Below are positions 53,049-63,300 of a stretch of 64,000 bases of DNA, piece after piece (within the stretch, counting starts at the first letter, position 1; each line of letters opens with the position of its first letter). Origin of the DNA: Diprion similis (lineage: Eukaryota > Arthropoda > Insecta > Hymenoptera > Diprionidae); assembly GCF_021155765.1 (NCBI RefSeq), contig NC_060108.1, positions 7,351,425-7,415,424 of the forward strand, in the 5' to 3' direction. Position numbers and translations under genes: made by a program. A model generated the notes under the pieces. That model was not told where the DNA came from and ran no database searches. It worked only from the letters and a program-made list of their open reading frames with translations.

Positions 53049-54913
53049 TTATTTCTGTACAGATGACATTATCTTAGGAAATACATTATTGGTCCAAAAT
53101 AATGTAGCTTTTTGAATCAAATCTTGTGTTGCTGCTGCCTCGAATTCAAGCCACTGCATATGAACTTGTTTGGTAGTTTCGAAGGATGGATCAGCAACAC
53201 AAAATAATCCTTTTTTTCTGTCAGTCAATAACATTTGTAGCTGCATTTGTGCGATGCAGCGAGGATTGATTACACCATTGGAGAGAAATCTGTTGAAAGA
53301 TTTTTCATTCATAGGACATTTTATCTCCACAATATATTGTTTCGTTAATCCATCAGGTGATGCTCCCAAAATGGGAAATTCGGGTAGGAGAAAAAGTCCT
53401 GCATTTTGAATATTTGTCTGCAATAGACTTTGAATTTGCTCTAACACATCCTTTTCTAGTTTCTTTCCACGTAGCATCGCATTTGTTTCATGTATCTTGG
53501 ATACTCCAATAATTTGATTTACAAGTGACCCATTATCTGTCTTGCAGTGAGCTGATTCGTGTAGTTTAGATGCTGTGATTCTTCCATATCTCAAATCGTA
53601 CCACAATGGGCAATTACTTTGCTCTTTTGTAATCACTTGAGCTTCATCACACAAGTCTTTCGTCATTTCATTAGTGCAAAGAGTTAGAAAATCGCCTACT
53701 GATTTACATTGAGGAGATTCATGTGAATAAAACTGAAGAGCTAATCTGTGCATTGATAAGTTACTGGTTCTTTCACCAATCAATTGAAAGGATATTCTTG
53801 AAATCTGGCCATCAATTTGTTGCGCCTGGGCTATATCGAGTACTTTTTGCAAGAATGTCTCATTATTTGGAGGATGACTCAACACCGATCTTGAGTCTTG
53901 GTTTCCTAGATCCTTCGATTCGATATATTTAATAGCAGTTCCTACACCGGATAACCGAGATTTTTTCCAATAACATTCCACTTCTGTAGGAGCAGGGTCT
54001 TCGCTTCGTCGATGTAACCACATGAGGAATGCCAGGGCATGCTTACATCCACCTTCATATTGAAATAAATGATATAACAAGAAATGAGTAGAGTTCAATT
54101 TGATATCACGGCAAAATTATAAATGCTTTGAGATCTAATTCATATTTTTCATTTAAAAATTCATACGTTCAAAATGAGTTTAAAAACAACATTTCAAGAA
54201 GTTCATTCTGCGTTTGGTTTATCATACATTTGAAAGGTAACAAAGAAAATTTTAGGTAGCTTCGATGAAAAATTCATTGTGAAAAGATTTTTATATCAAT
54301 GCATAAAAAAGGAATGCTTTTAAATCCATAACTTCAAAATTAATGAATATTTATAAATGTTCGTGGAAAGTGGAAGTACTATAATGCAACTGAATCCCAA
54401 AATCGCAATACTCCAGCAAAAAGCATCTATGATTTAAAAATCTAAGTTAACCCCACCTTAATTATTACTATACAAGTAAATTCTTACCTGTCGCAGCAGC
54501 ACAATCATGACACTGGACATTCTGAATTTCATTATCTTTTTCGTTTATAGTTATTGTCGCCACATAAGCCTTACTTCGAACTTTATGTTCAGGACATACG
54601 CGACATTTAACGGTGCAGATGTTTCCTTCTCGCTTCAGCTGTACATAACCTATAGCTTTATCTCCATAACTTTCGCGACATGCCCTGTGATAGAATAAAA
54701 ACTTTATTGAAACTAATTTTTACAATTAACATACGATATTTTGTTGGTAAAGTTTTAACAATTATACATCTCAGAGACTTACATTGATGCTTTGGCACCC
54801 CGAACTTCTGCAGCATTAAATCGATCGTCTGCTTTTAAAAATTCTGTGACCATAAATATGTCTATGGTCGGTAGATTACTAGCAGTTGCCTTGACAAAAC
54901 CCGTATCGCACAT
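53049..54913 (-). CDS. YqaJ-like viral recombinase/nuclease with SWIM-type zinc motif, three exons
   Basis: Proposed exons on the minus strand: 54783-54913 (MCDTGFVKATASNLPTIDIF), 54488-54684, and 53049-54052, with GT-AG junctions and continuous phase. Across the second junction the motif CHDCAAAT-GGCKHALAFL gives the CxxC...CxH zinc ligands of SWIM-type fingers. The C-terminal half is a lambda-exonuclease/YqaJ fold: DLRYGRITASKLHES, then ILGASPDGL and VEIKCP (the D...E-x-K metal site), with CIAQMQLQMLLTDRK afterwards. It is presumably a DNA-end exonuclease or annealing factor assisting transposition; that role is inferred. The single large exon is intact, unlike its partner gene. It is absent from ordinary Harbinger elements and marks the ISL2EU group. 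Confidence 0.87.
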
Positions 54914-55218
54914 TTTTTCATACACGTGGTAGTTTGAGTACTTATAATAATTGAAACTTGTTAACAGAACTTCGAAAGCTGTGTATCGTCGACTGCCGCG
55001 TTTTTGGCTGTAACATCATGACGTCATCGGCTCAGGCCACCAATGCTGATGCGTTTCATAATCACGTGACACGGTTCGAATTTTCGCGATTATAAAATTC
55101 CCGTTATTTAATTGAAGAAAGGTCAATAATTAAAAATTCCTTCAAATTTATTGTATTTTACGGTCAATGTTTTGTTTTAGCATAAAAGAGGTGATAAAAA
55201 TTTTTTTTTCGCACATCC
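54914..55218. other. Subterminal region of the ISL2EU-type element
   Basis: This is noncoding. It holds the YqaJ gene's upstream region, including TGACGTCA at 55019-55026 in the context CATGATGACGTCAT-like sequence, and the right terminal repeat. Confidence 0.6.
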
Positions 55219-55763
55219 AATTCTCTACTCGCTCCGTTTAAGAGCGAAAATTTGTGGCTGTCACGGAATTATCACGGGTTATCCTGGGAAGGCGGTGACG
55301 TACCTCTCGAGAAGCCTAATTTCACCGTCGAATGCGTGTCGCTGCGTGATGCGTCAACGGTTTACGTAAAAGGATTGGAGAAGAAGATTTGGCTGCAGAA
55401 AGTTCTAGGCGAAAACGTTAAAGTTGTCGATCTGATGGATTTGGGTTGTCCGTCGTTGCAAAAATTGAACAAAATGTCAGATACTAAATTGAACTGTACA
55501 CATCACTCTATATCACATCCAAACTGTGCTGCTCAAAACGTATTGTTACTGCGAAATTTTCTGTTGAAATACAAAAGCCTGTTGGCATCTACTCGACCAG
55601 TTCTTAATTCTTACTGTCCGGAGCTTGATGGTCAGGATACCGTTGAATAAGAGCAAACATGTAAAACTGTACTCTTTATTATCAATAAAAAAAAGTTTTT
55701 ACCAATATCAACCGTTGATTGAAAACCTCTGCCCTGCTAGTTAAGAGTTAGCGTTAACAAATT

Positions 55764-56615
55764 TCAGAACCTTCCGGAATTCAACGACGCGCCGAAAACC
55801 GATGGACGCAGGCCTCTCGATGTCAAGTCGCGACTCGTCGGACGATTCCGAGAATTGTTTGTCTGCCTAAGATTCCGAGAATCGGTTCAGGGTCGCAGGT
55901 TATCTTTCTCACGGCTTCGGAACCTTCCAGAATTCAATGTCGCACCAAAAACCGATGGACGCAGGCCTTTCGACGTTAAGTCGAAACTCGTCGACCGATT
56001 CCGAGAACTGTTTGTCAGCCTAAAATTCCGAGAATTAGTTCAGGGTCGTCGTATTCAACGTCACACCGCAATCCTTCGACCTCGGGCCGCTCGACGTCAA
56101 GTCGAAACTTGTCGGAGTCATTGCGTAAGCCTCCCAACGTCGGACTTCCGCCTCGAAACCTCTCGATCGTTGGAGAATCTTCTAGAACTTTCTGGAAGCT
56201 ATCAACGCGACACGTGCGAGGATTCTTGTTCGAACGTTGAAGGATTCACGGAGGTGCGCTCGAACGTTTGAGGGTTCGCGGTTGCACTCGGTAAGGCAGA
56301 TTCTCGATCCCGCTCGATCACGCTCGATAGGCATGGTAAGGGTAAGATCTACGGTAACTGACAGAGCACTTCTTACCGACCGGCACGTCAATCTAGGGAA
56401 TTTCTTACCGACCGGCACGCCAATCTAGGGGATTTCTTACCGACAAGGATCAAAACGATGGTAACCCCTTACCGACAAGACTCAAAGTGATGGCAACGCA
56501 GAACGCTGACAGCTCGCCGGAGTGGGGATAACCTTGATGGGTTTGCGTCCGGGCTGGGCGGTGGCGGGGGGAGGGTGCTTTGCCGGTAAAGTAGGTATTC
56601 CCTTGTATTGCTACT
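55764..56615 (-). repeat. Polinton right terminal inverted repeat (about 852 bp)
   Basis: Inverted partner of 37308-38170, from TCAGAACCTT at 55764 to TTGTATTGCTACT ending at 56615. It contains the same internal tandem blocks of about 125-130 bases and the outer TTTCTTACCGACCGGCACG-type subrepeats, with small differences in copy number from the left arm. The preceding gene ends 113 bases inward. Confidence 0.9.
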
Positions 56616-56999
56616 ATAAACAGTTTTTGCTCATGGGTAACGAATGTCACGTAGTCGATATCTTGGGAAAAGAATAGGGGGTGGTTGATATCACACCGGC
56701 ATACGAAGAATGTCACGTGGTTGATATTGTGGGACAAGAATGTGGGGTGGTTGATGCCACATCGGCATCCGGGTCGGTAAAAGTTCATGCCTTCGCTGTG
56801 CTCCAACCGTGGGGCGGAGGCAGGGGGGGGGGGGGATTTTGACCTTCGACTGATTAAATTTGTGGTAATTCGCCTTCAGCCGGTACGGCAGAGCTTGATT
56901 GCTGTAACGTTATCGCGGAGAAGGGTTTGCGTCTGAGGAGGATGTCGGTAAGTGTCGGTAGTAGGAATCTGTGTGTAAAACCCGTGTTGTATTGCTACT
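56616..56999. repeat. Polinton-end-like sequence and a 66-bp tandem repeat
   Basis: Two units of a 66-base repeat begin with GAATGTCACGT at 56642 and 56708. After a G run, sequence at about 56840-56999 resembles the Polinton terminus: it contains GGGTTTGCGTCTG and ends TGTTGTATTGCTACT, like the true right end at 56615. It may be the terminus of a second, diverged Polinton or a duplicated end. No gene is supported. Confidence 0.55.
56823..56835. repeat. Homopolymer run G(13)
   Basis: This G run separates the 66-bp tandem repeat from the Polinton-end-like segment; together with the other G/C runs it may mark difficult sequence or an assembly join. Confidence 0.9.
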
Positions 57000-57330
57000 T
57001 ACCTATCATCGAAAGACTTTTTTGCGTCATCAAGCACTTTGAGATAGCAGCAGGGTACTGTGATGCTTTCTAAATCCAGCCTGAACAGGGTCCAGAATGT
57101 TATTCAATCTATATAGTTGGTAACTTGATCAGACACTAATCTTTCAAACATTTTGGCTAGATGACAGATATTTCTTATAGATTTCGTGTCCGACTCAGTC
57201 CTGGGTGAGTAAAATTCACTTAGAAAGATGATGTAAGCAGCCTTCTAGGTGGTCTGGAACGAACGGGAGGGTATCAAAGTGTTGAAAGTACTGGCAAACG
57301 ATCCTTCATAGAGATCAACTTATCACCGTC
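57000..57330 (-). pseudogene. LINE reverse transcriptase fragment of a different clade
   Basis: In minus-strand frames the segment reads WKAAYIIFLSEFYSP, then RNICHLAKMFERLVSDQV and, after a stop and frameshift, a block corresponding to FRKHHSTLLLSQSA. The order W-A-i-PI-K, RpIS-l-KifErlv, QaGFRkghST is that of fingers/palm in Jockey- or CR1-like non-LTR RTs. It is AT-rich, unlike the GC-rich R1-type copies, and truncated at both ends. Only a remnant. Confidence 0.6.
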
Positions 57331-57392
57331 TGGACTCTGGCCACGCGAGCTTGTCAAAAGGGATGCCAAGAATTTTGACACTTGTTACTATG

Positions 57393-58576
57393 CAGTGTTG
57401 GGCTAATTTGTAATTAATGAATGACAAATTGAAGATGACAGTTATATTTTGTAAGAGAAAAAAAAATGAATTACAAATCAAAATTGTAATTGGCATCTTT
57501 TGTCGAATCAATTACAAAGTACAATTGTATTTGACACTTTTTTGAATAAATTACAAGTTATAAAAGTAATTGACATTTTTTTTTCAATCAATTACAAATA
57601 AAAAGTAATTGATACTTTTTTAGAATCGAATCGTAGAGTTTGTTCACGCGTCAAGTGACAATGGTCTTCCAGCCAATCAGGGTAAGACGACAGTTGAAAC
57701 TCGTTGGGAAGTAATTTATTATTGAACCCAACATGTAGTGGTTAACCATATATTGGGATATAAAACGACGTGTCATAAACAATAAGGTACGGCATTTTCT
57801 TTAATTATCTTAAATGGACGCTACTGCGTCTGGTGCCCGATCAAGCTATCTTTATCGTTATTGTTCAGATCAGTGTCTGCGCCGTAGAGTGCCGAACCAT
57901 CCGCTCTCAACCTATCTTTAAATATCGTTTCTAGCATCGGTTGCGTTCACAACGTAGAGGTGTTAATCGAATGAAGATTTAATGCTACACTTCATACGAT
58001 ATACATTTGTACGTTAGTATTATAAATGTGTATAATACCATATACATTTTTATTGTATGATTATTTGCATGATACATGTACGGCTGTTACGCATCTGCCT
58101 TCATTATGAATACATATGTACTGATTCAGATCATTTGTTTGTTATCCAATTTATTATTTTAGAAATATTTACAAAATTCTTGAGCCTTATAAAAAAGGTG
58201 TTCTATTCTGCTCCGGGTTTCGACTTCTTCAAGGGCGTCCCATTTTACTCCGATGTCCCTAAAAATAGTTATTTATCTATTTGTTCAACAATAAAAATAC
58301 TTTACATGAAGGGCAAAGTCAGGCAAGACCCCGTGCTGATTCGAAAAGAAGTGTTAATTACTTTCTTAATTTGTAATAAACTCGATAAATAGTCAGTTAC
58401 TTTTTTAATCTATAATTGACAAAAAAAAAGTGTCAATTACTTTTTCGTAATTGGGAATTCAATCAAAAGAAATTATCAATAACATTTTTAATTTGTGATT
58501 AGATCGAGAAAAGTACAGATTACTTTTTTAATTGATAATTGATTTTTTTCAATTACAAATTACTATTGGACATCTG
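57393..58576. mobile_element. Foldback/hAT-like nonautonomous element (about 1.18 kb)
   Basis: The left end begins CAGTGTTGGGCTAATTTGTA and the right end, in complement, CAGATGTCCAATAGTAATTT. Both ends are arrays of AATTAC/GTAATTGACA-type units (57410-57620 and 58390-58565) in inverted orientation, so the ends fold together. CAGTGTTGGG and AATTAC-rich arms are common in small hAT derivatives. The interior encodes nothing recognisable; an open frame at 58057-58392 has no domain. No clear 8-bp duplication is visible. Confidence 0.5.
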
Positions 58577-60384
58577 CCTGTCGAGCCGACAGAATATGAG
58601 ATAGCTCTGACACCGAGCAGGAAGAGTAGTGTCACATCCTCGATGCCTAACGCCCCTGAATGTTAACTTCATTTAGCATTACCTATTCAATTCCATGGAT
58701 TGATATATTCTTCTTACATACTCATAACCATTATAATTTCGTTTTAAGTGACTCTTATATTTTACTTGGAATTTTCGTATGCATTTCATGCATACGGTTC
58801 TTTCTTTTATCTTCTAACCATTTTAGGAAACATTTATTCTTGTTTATGCTAACCTGATAGTTAAATAATATTAACGACCGTCTGAACCCAAACAGACTTA
58901 CGTGCACGTGCGTACCAGAAGGACCACACCAGAGAACTCTCAATATCACAGGCCAATGGTCAAAGAATTTTTATAATGCCTTCTATGGTTTTAGCTATTT
59001 GTTTTGTCAGAACCCAAACCGAACTGTTAAGCATCAAGCAACAGTTCGTGAAGATAAACTAGATGCGTCGGAGATGGCAGTGCACGTGCAGCGTAATAAA
59101 ACCTTTTCAAGTGGTGTCTGTTTTGGGAAATGACGACCGAAGGCTAGAATAGGTTATCTTCGTATATATGATGCAAGTACGGAAATTCTTACCCGCACTC
59201 ATGGGAAAGGCTAAAGTGGGGGTAACTAACCCACTATACTGGACCCAGAGAGCAGGGGTAGTTCAGGGCGAATTAGGAGGCCCAAAATATTATTAAAACA
59301 TACGTAGATCTTTCGTATTGGTTCTCTTCCCATAAAAATGGAAGAAACCAATAAGGAAACACGTTAGGAAACTGCACGCTGAATAATGAACTGAGGAGAG
59401 CGTTGCAAGAGGCAAGAACTCAGAGTCTACAAAAATCTTTTAACGTAAGCAGTTCTCCGAAAACCTTTAATCAGACTAGTTCATAAAATCACTTAGAATC
59501 AAGACAAGTAAATTATCCTAATAACTATAAAGAAATTCCGTGCTTCTCATACTAATTAAATAGTATCATTTTTATTATAATAATCAACCATCATAATTTC
59601 ATTTTGACTTAAATTGAATAAACCTTATCATTGTGCTTAACCTATATCGTGAGTTAACCAAATTGATTACCTTCACCGTAAGTTTATCAAATTGGAACAG
59701 CTAGAAAGTGTGCAGAATAACGATCTATTCCGAAGTGATAGTAAACAATTCATAGAAAACGTATCATTTTCTCAGCCTGAGACAATAACTCAGTTGCCGC
59801 CACCAGAGCAATCGTGCATAAATAGTGTAACACAATTTTTAAACGGCGTGCTTTTAGAGAAGATAGAGACAATTTTGCAATTTATTCCTTATCCAGTACC
59901 CGCTGGACACGCAGAGCCGCCCACATAGCCCGAAACAATTCACATTAACTAAAGGTAAGTGAAACTTTTATTTCAAAACTCAATCAAGAGAGGAAAACCT
60001 TCGCGTTCATCTCAGGTAAATCGTGCTAAGAAATTTTGCCTTTGTACTTTGTACTAGCGTTGAATCATTATGGGAATTAGCGTTTTTCGTTAATCAATAA
60101 TAAACAACTAAAATCCATCCTATAACAGTAGACACTTGTCACCGAGAAATAATGCAGACTGACTTGGTCAGCCGCAGAATGGAGAAGCGGGATGATGACT
60201 CAGCACTATTGGCAATGAAACCCTGACGCCTAAGCTCGAGTTATATTTGCTGAGCGCTTCTCAAAATATAAATGTCTTGCACGCTTGTTAATGTCATGTT
60301 TGATATCCCGTCGAATGGCTTGAAACTGAACAAGAAACACGTTAGGCATAAAACGTAGCAGCCGCATAGGTACGATGTCGCAAT
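58577..60384. other. AT-rich region without recognised gene
   Basis: No known domain is found. An open frame at about 59662-59928 (LEQLESVQNNDLFRSDSKQF to PAGHAEPPT) has a reasonably natural composition and ends shortly before an AAAG|GTAAGT donor at about 59954. It starts without ATG and could be a spliced-exon fragment, but I cannot assign it. The remainder shows nothing beyond A/T runs. Confidence 0.35.
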
Positions 60385-63300
60385 CAACGCCGGATTTCGG
60401 CCTAGGCCCGCCAGGTCCGGGCCTAGGGGCGCCATGGTAGGTGGGGCGCCACGTCATGATTTTTCTTCATGCTCAAGGATAAATAAAGAAACCAGAAGCA
60501 CCAAGAAAAAAGTTGTAAAATTTTTCGGTAAAATCTACAGCAATTGATGATAAAATTCGCCACATCAAAGATTAGCAACGTAAAGTTTGACAAGTTAGTT
60601 GGTAAGAGCGACCATTACTACTGTAGATTTCACTGAAGACCGTGCTACTCCTATAATCACAAAGCACTTTTCAGAATTTCTTTATGTTAATTTTCTTTAC
60701 GTGAAATATAGTAGAAAAGAAAACAGCGAAAATATGATGTCCAATTCGGCAAATATTTATTACTTTGTTGCAACGTTGCAACATAGTCTTCTACGACGAA
60801 TTCCGACTCGAATGTGTTTTGTTAGCGCGCTCAAGTTGAAGCTTGCAGCTTACGCAAGTTCAAACCAGCTTGCAGAGCTAATTTTCTGCGTAGCCGGAGC
60901 ATTTAGTTAGTCTTTGGACGGTGCCAACGGCGGTCTTTTGTTAGTACTAACGAGTATCAGCAAATATACTGATTTCTTCTTAAAATATGAGTGATCGACA
61001 AAAATTAAGTGGGTATCAAAGCAAAAAGAAAAAACTGCTCAAAGAAGAGAAAGAAAAAAATCTATTGAGTAAGATACCGAAGAGTCAAGGATTCTTTAAA
61101 GATTCGTCAACTATATCTTCACGTTCTGATGAACCACAAGTTGTAAATAATATTCTTCACTACGTTTTTTTTTTATTTACTAACATTTTACTTGTTATTC
61201 GTTTAGCTTTGGTCACCAAATACACATGAATTTTTGGAGAATTTTCTCATTCTTTTGAAATTTCGGTTTTAGAAAATTTTTGAGTTTTGAAAAATGAAAG
61301 AAGTTATTCGAAAAAAAACGTATAATATTACAATTGAGAAATTTCTGGGGCATTGAACGGATAATATCGTAAATACAACGTTTACAAATTTTCGAGAACC
61401 AAAATTTCAAAATAACGAGAACATTATTTAAAAATGAATGTATAGTCAGAAACATCAACAAATACATTTCACGTGACAAAAAAATCCCTTAAAAAATTGT
61501 TAAACAACGTTTTCTTCAACAATTTATTGATAACTCTTGGGCAGTATTATTATTCAAAATTAATTTTCATATCGTTTTTATTGCGGCTAAATTCTTTCCG
61601 ATTTTTGTCTAATCACAAAGTATGCAATAATGTCAACGAAAGTCACTATTGATTGAGAAGGTGCCGCCTATATACATCCTTGATTGCTTTAAGATTCTAA
61701 ACACTAGAATAGATAACTGAGAAACTGAAATTGGCACCACAAAAAATACGTTTTATCAAAACTGTTGTACTTACACAAAAATCTTTTTATCTCTATTCGA
61801 ATTTATTTGACGTGTGACAGATTAGCGATGGAGAGCTTGTCATAGCTCAAGAGGACGGTGGAAATTTGAGCGGTAAGAACGTTGGAGCTTGTGAGGTTGG
61901 CGTTGAGTCTACGCACCAATCCGTAGAGTAAATTTTTCATCCTGGTCCTGTGAAGGAATCTATTGAAGTTGAGAATGCTGTGATTGCTTTCGAACTGAGC
62001 GAAGATCCGGCTTTATGGAAATGCGACGATAGTACTCGTGATTTTGTAGCAATCCACGGCGCAAAACAAAACATGGACATGGATTTCAGCAGTTCTAAAA
62101 ATGTTTATCCAGACAAGACAAGATATGTTTCCTTAAAAATTATTGAACGATGAATGAAGAATGGTGAAAGTCAACCTCGATGTGGGCTTAAATTTTCAAA
62201 GAGTAAAGGGGCAGTATTTTGCACACCATGCTATCTTTTTGGACGAGAAATTAATTGTTTTACTGGAGAAGGTTTTCGTGACTGGAAAAACGCTACAGCA
62301 AGAATTGAGAGTCATGAAAATTCGTTATATCACAGAACGAACGTTAGCAGTCTGAAAGCAAGAGGCAATGTAGGAACCCGTCTGGAAAACACACTGATCC
62401 AACAAATGAATAAAGAGATATCATACTGGAGAAATGTTTTGAGAAGAGTGGTTGCAGTTGTGAAATATCTAGCTGGAAGAGGCTTGCCATTCCGAGGAAA
62501 CATCGAACAAATCGGAAATCCGCATAATGGGAATTTTTTAGCATCAATGGAGTTAATTGCTCAATTTGATCCATTTCTTGCCAAGCACCTGCAACTAAAT
62601 GCTCACGTTGGTAGTGGACGCACATCCTATTTATCAAAAACAGTTTACGAAGAATTTATCATATTAATTCATAATAAATTGTTAGATGAAATCCTAACCG
62701 AAACGAAACTTTCCAAGTACTTTGAAATAAGCGTTGACTCGACGGCTGATATTGCGCATGTTGATCAACTGACTTTGATCATAAGATATGTCACAGAAAA
62801 TGGTGAGCCAGTGGAGAGATTTATAGCGTTTATAGCGAATTCCGGGCATAAGGCTGAGCAGTTGACGGACACAGTTTTGAACGCATTGCGCCAGTATGAT
62901 CTAAATATCTAAGACTGTCGCGGACAATCTTATGATAATGCCAGCAATATGTCTGGCTCTTACACTGGATTGCAAACGAGAATTCGCAAATTGAATCCAT
63001 TGGCTGATTATATTCCATGTGCCGGTCATTCTTTAAATCTCGTGGGACAATGCGCGGCTGAATCAATCAAAGAAGCAGCAAATTTTTTTTTATACACTGC
63101 AAGAGTTGTATAATTTTTTCACAGCTTCTACACATCGCTGGGAGATCCTTCTCTCGCACGTCAACAGAGTACTAAAGAAACTTTCTGCCACTCGTTGGTC
63201 TGCCAGGTATGACGCTTGTTACGCTTTACATGATGAATGGACTGGCGTGATCGAAGCTCTTGAATGCATGGCTGAGGATGAACAAGAAAAGCCAAAAACA

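Larger units (their letters stand above)
50681..55219. mobile_element. ISL2EU-type (PIF/Harbinger-related) DNA transposon, 4539 bp
   Basis: The ends are imperfect inverted repeats: left TGGGTCTGCAAATGAATTTT, right in complement TGGATGTGCGAAAAAAAAAT. AT flanks each side (50679-50680 and 55220-55221), though the AATT context leaves the exact boundary ambiguous by a base or two. It carries two convergent genes: a THAP/DDE transposase (plus) and a YqaJ-like nuclease with SWIM-type zinc motif (minus). This pairing is the hallmark of ISL2EU-type elements. Confidence 0.88.
50546..55650 (+). pseudogene. Uncharacterised Polinton gene split by an ISL2EU-type insertion
   Basis: The 5' part (50546-50680, 45 codons) starts MEFIVDVQGFNRPGPGF and ends PPYDWN. 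The 3' part (55222-55650) continues with FKSENLWLSRNYHGLSWEGG, then TVYVKGLEKKIWLQKVLG and DLMDLGCPSLQKL, with C/H residues HHSISHPNC near the end. The two parts are in the same phase once the element at 50681-55219 and one AT are removed, giving 187 codons. Proteins with MEFIVDvQGF...WL-RNYHGl-W-GDipY...iYVKG-eKk-WL are common in insect genomes near Polintons; I recognise the pattern but no function is established. It has its own TATA/TCAGT promoter. Confidence 0.8.
37308..56615. mobile_element. Polinton/Maverick, with nested ISL2EU-type element
   Basis: A 19.3-kb unit is bounded by inverted repeats beginning AGTAGCAATACAAGG, and Polintons usually start with AG. It encodes the diagnostic gene set: protein-primed PolB, retroviral-type integrase with chromodomain, packaging ATPase, adenain-like protease, capsid candidates and small accessory ORFs. 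Genes run in three blocks: plus (38245-43975), minus (47109 down to 44118) and plus (47181-55650). Removing the 4539-bp insert and one AT gives about 14.8 kb, within the usual range. The 6 bases outside differ (ACCCCT left, ATAAAC right), so no target-site duplication supports the ends. Polintons are related to virus-like (adintovirus) elements. Confidence 0.92.

Noticed and set aside
56450-56806. 118-codon minus ORF crossing the Polinton right end
   Set aside because: It is produced by the 66-bp tandem repeat and terminal-repeat sequence and has no independent coding signal.
56616-57005. Searched for the missing gypsy 5' LTR and the ACTC or ACCCCT duplications on the right of the Polinton
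   Set aside because: No LTR-like TGTAACGGTG...GTCACA sequence and no matching duplications were found up to the window's end.
60191-60226. GATGATGA and CTGA boxes with a 3-bp stem, resembling a box C/D snoRNA
   Set aside because: The spacing is only about 36 bases, no D'/C' boxes or convincing terminal stem are seen, and the motif is too weak to call.
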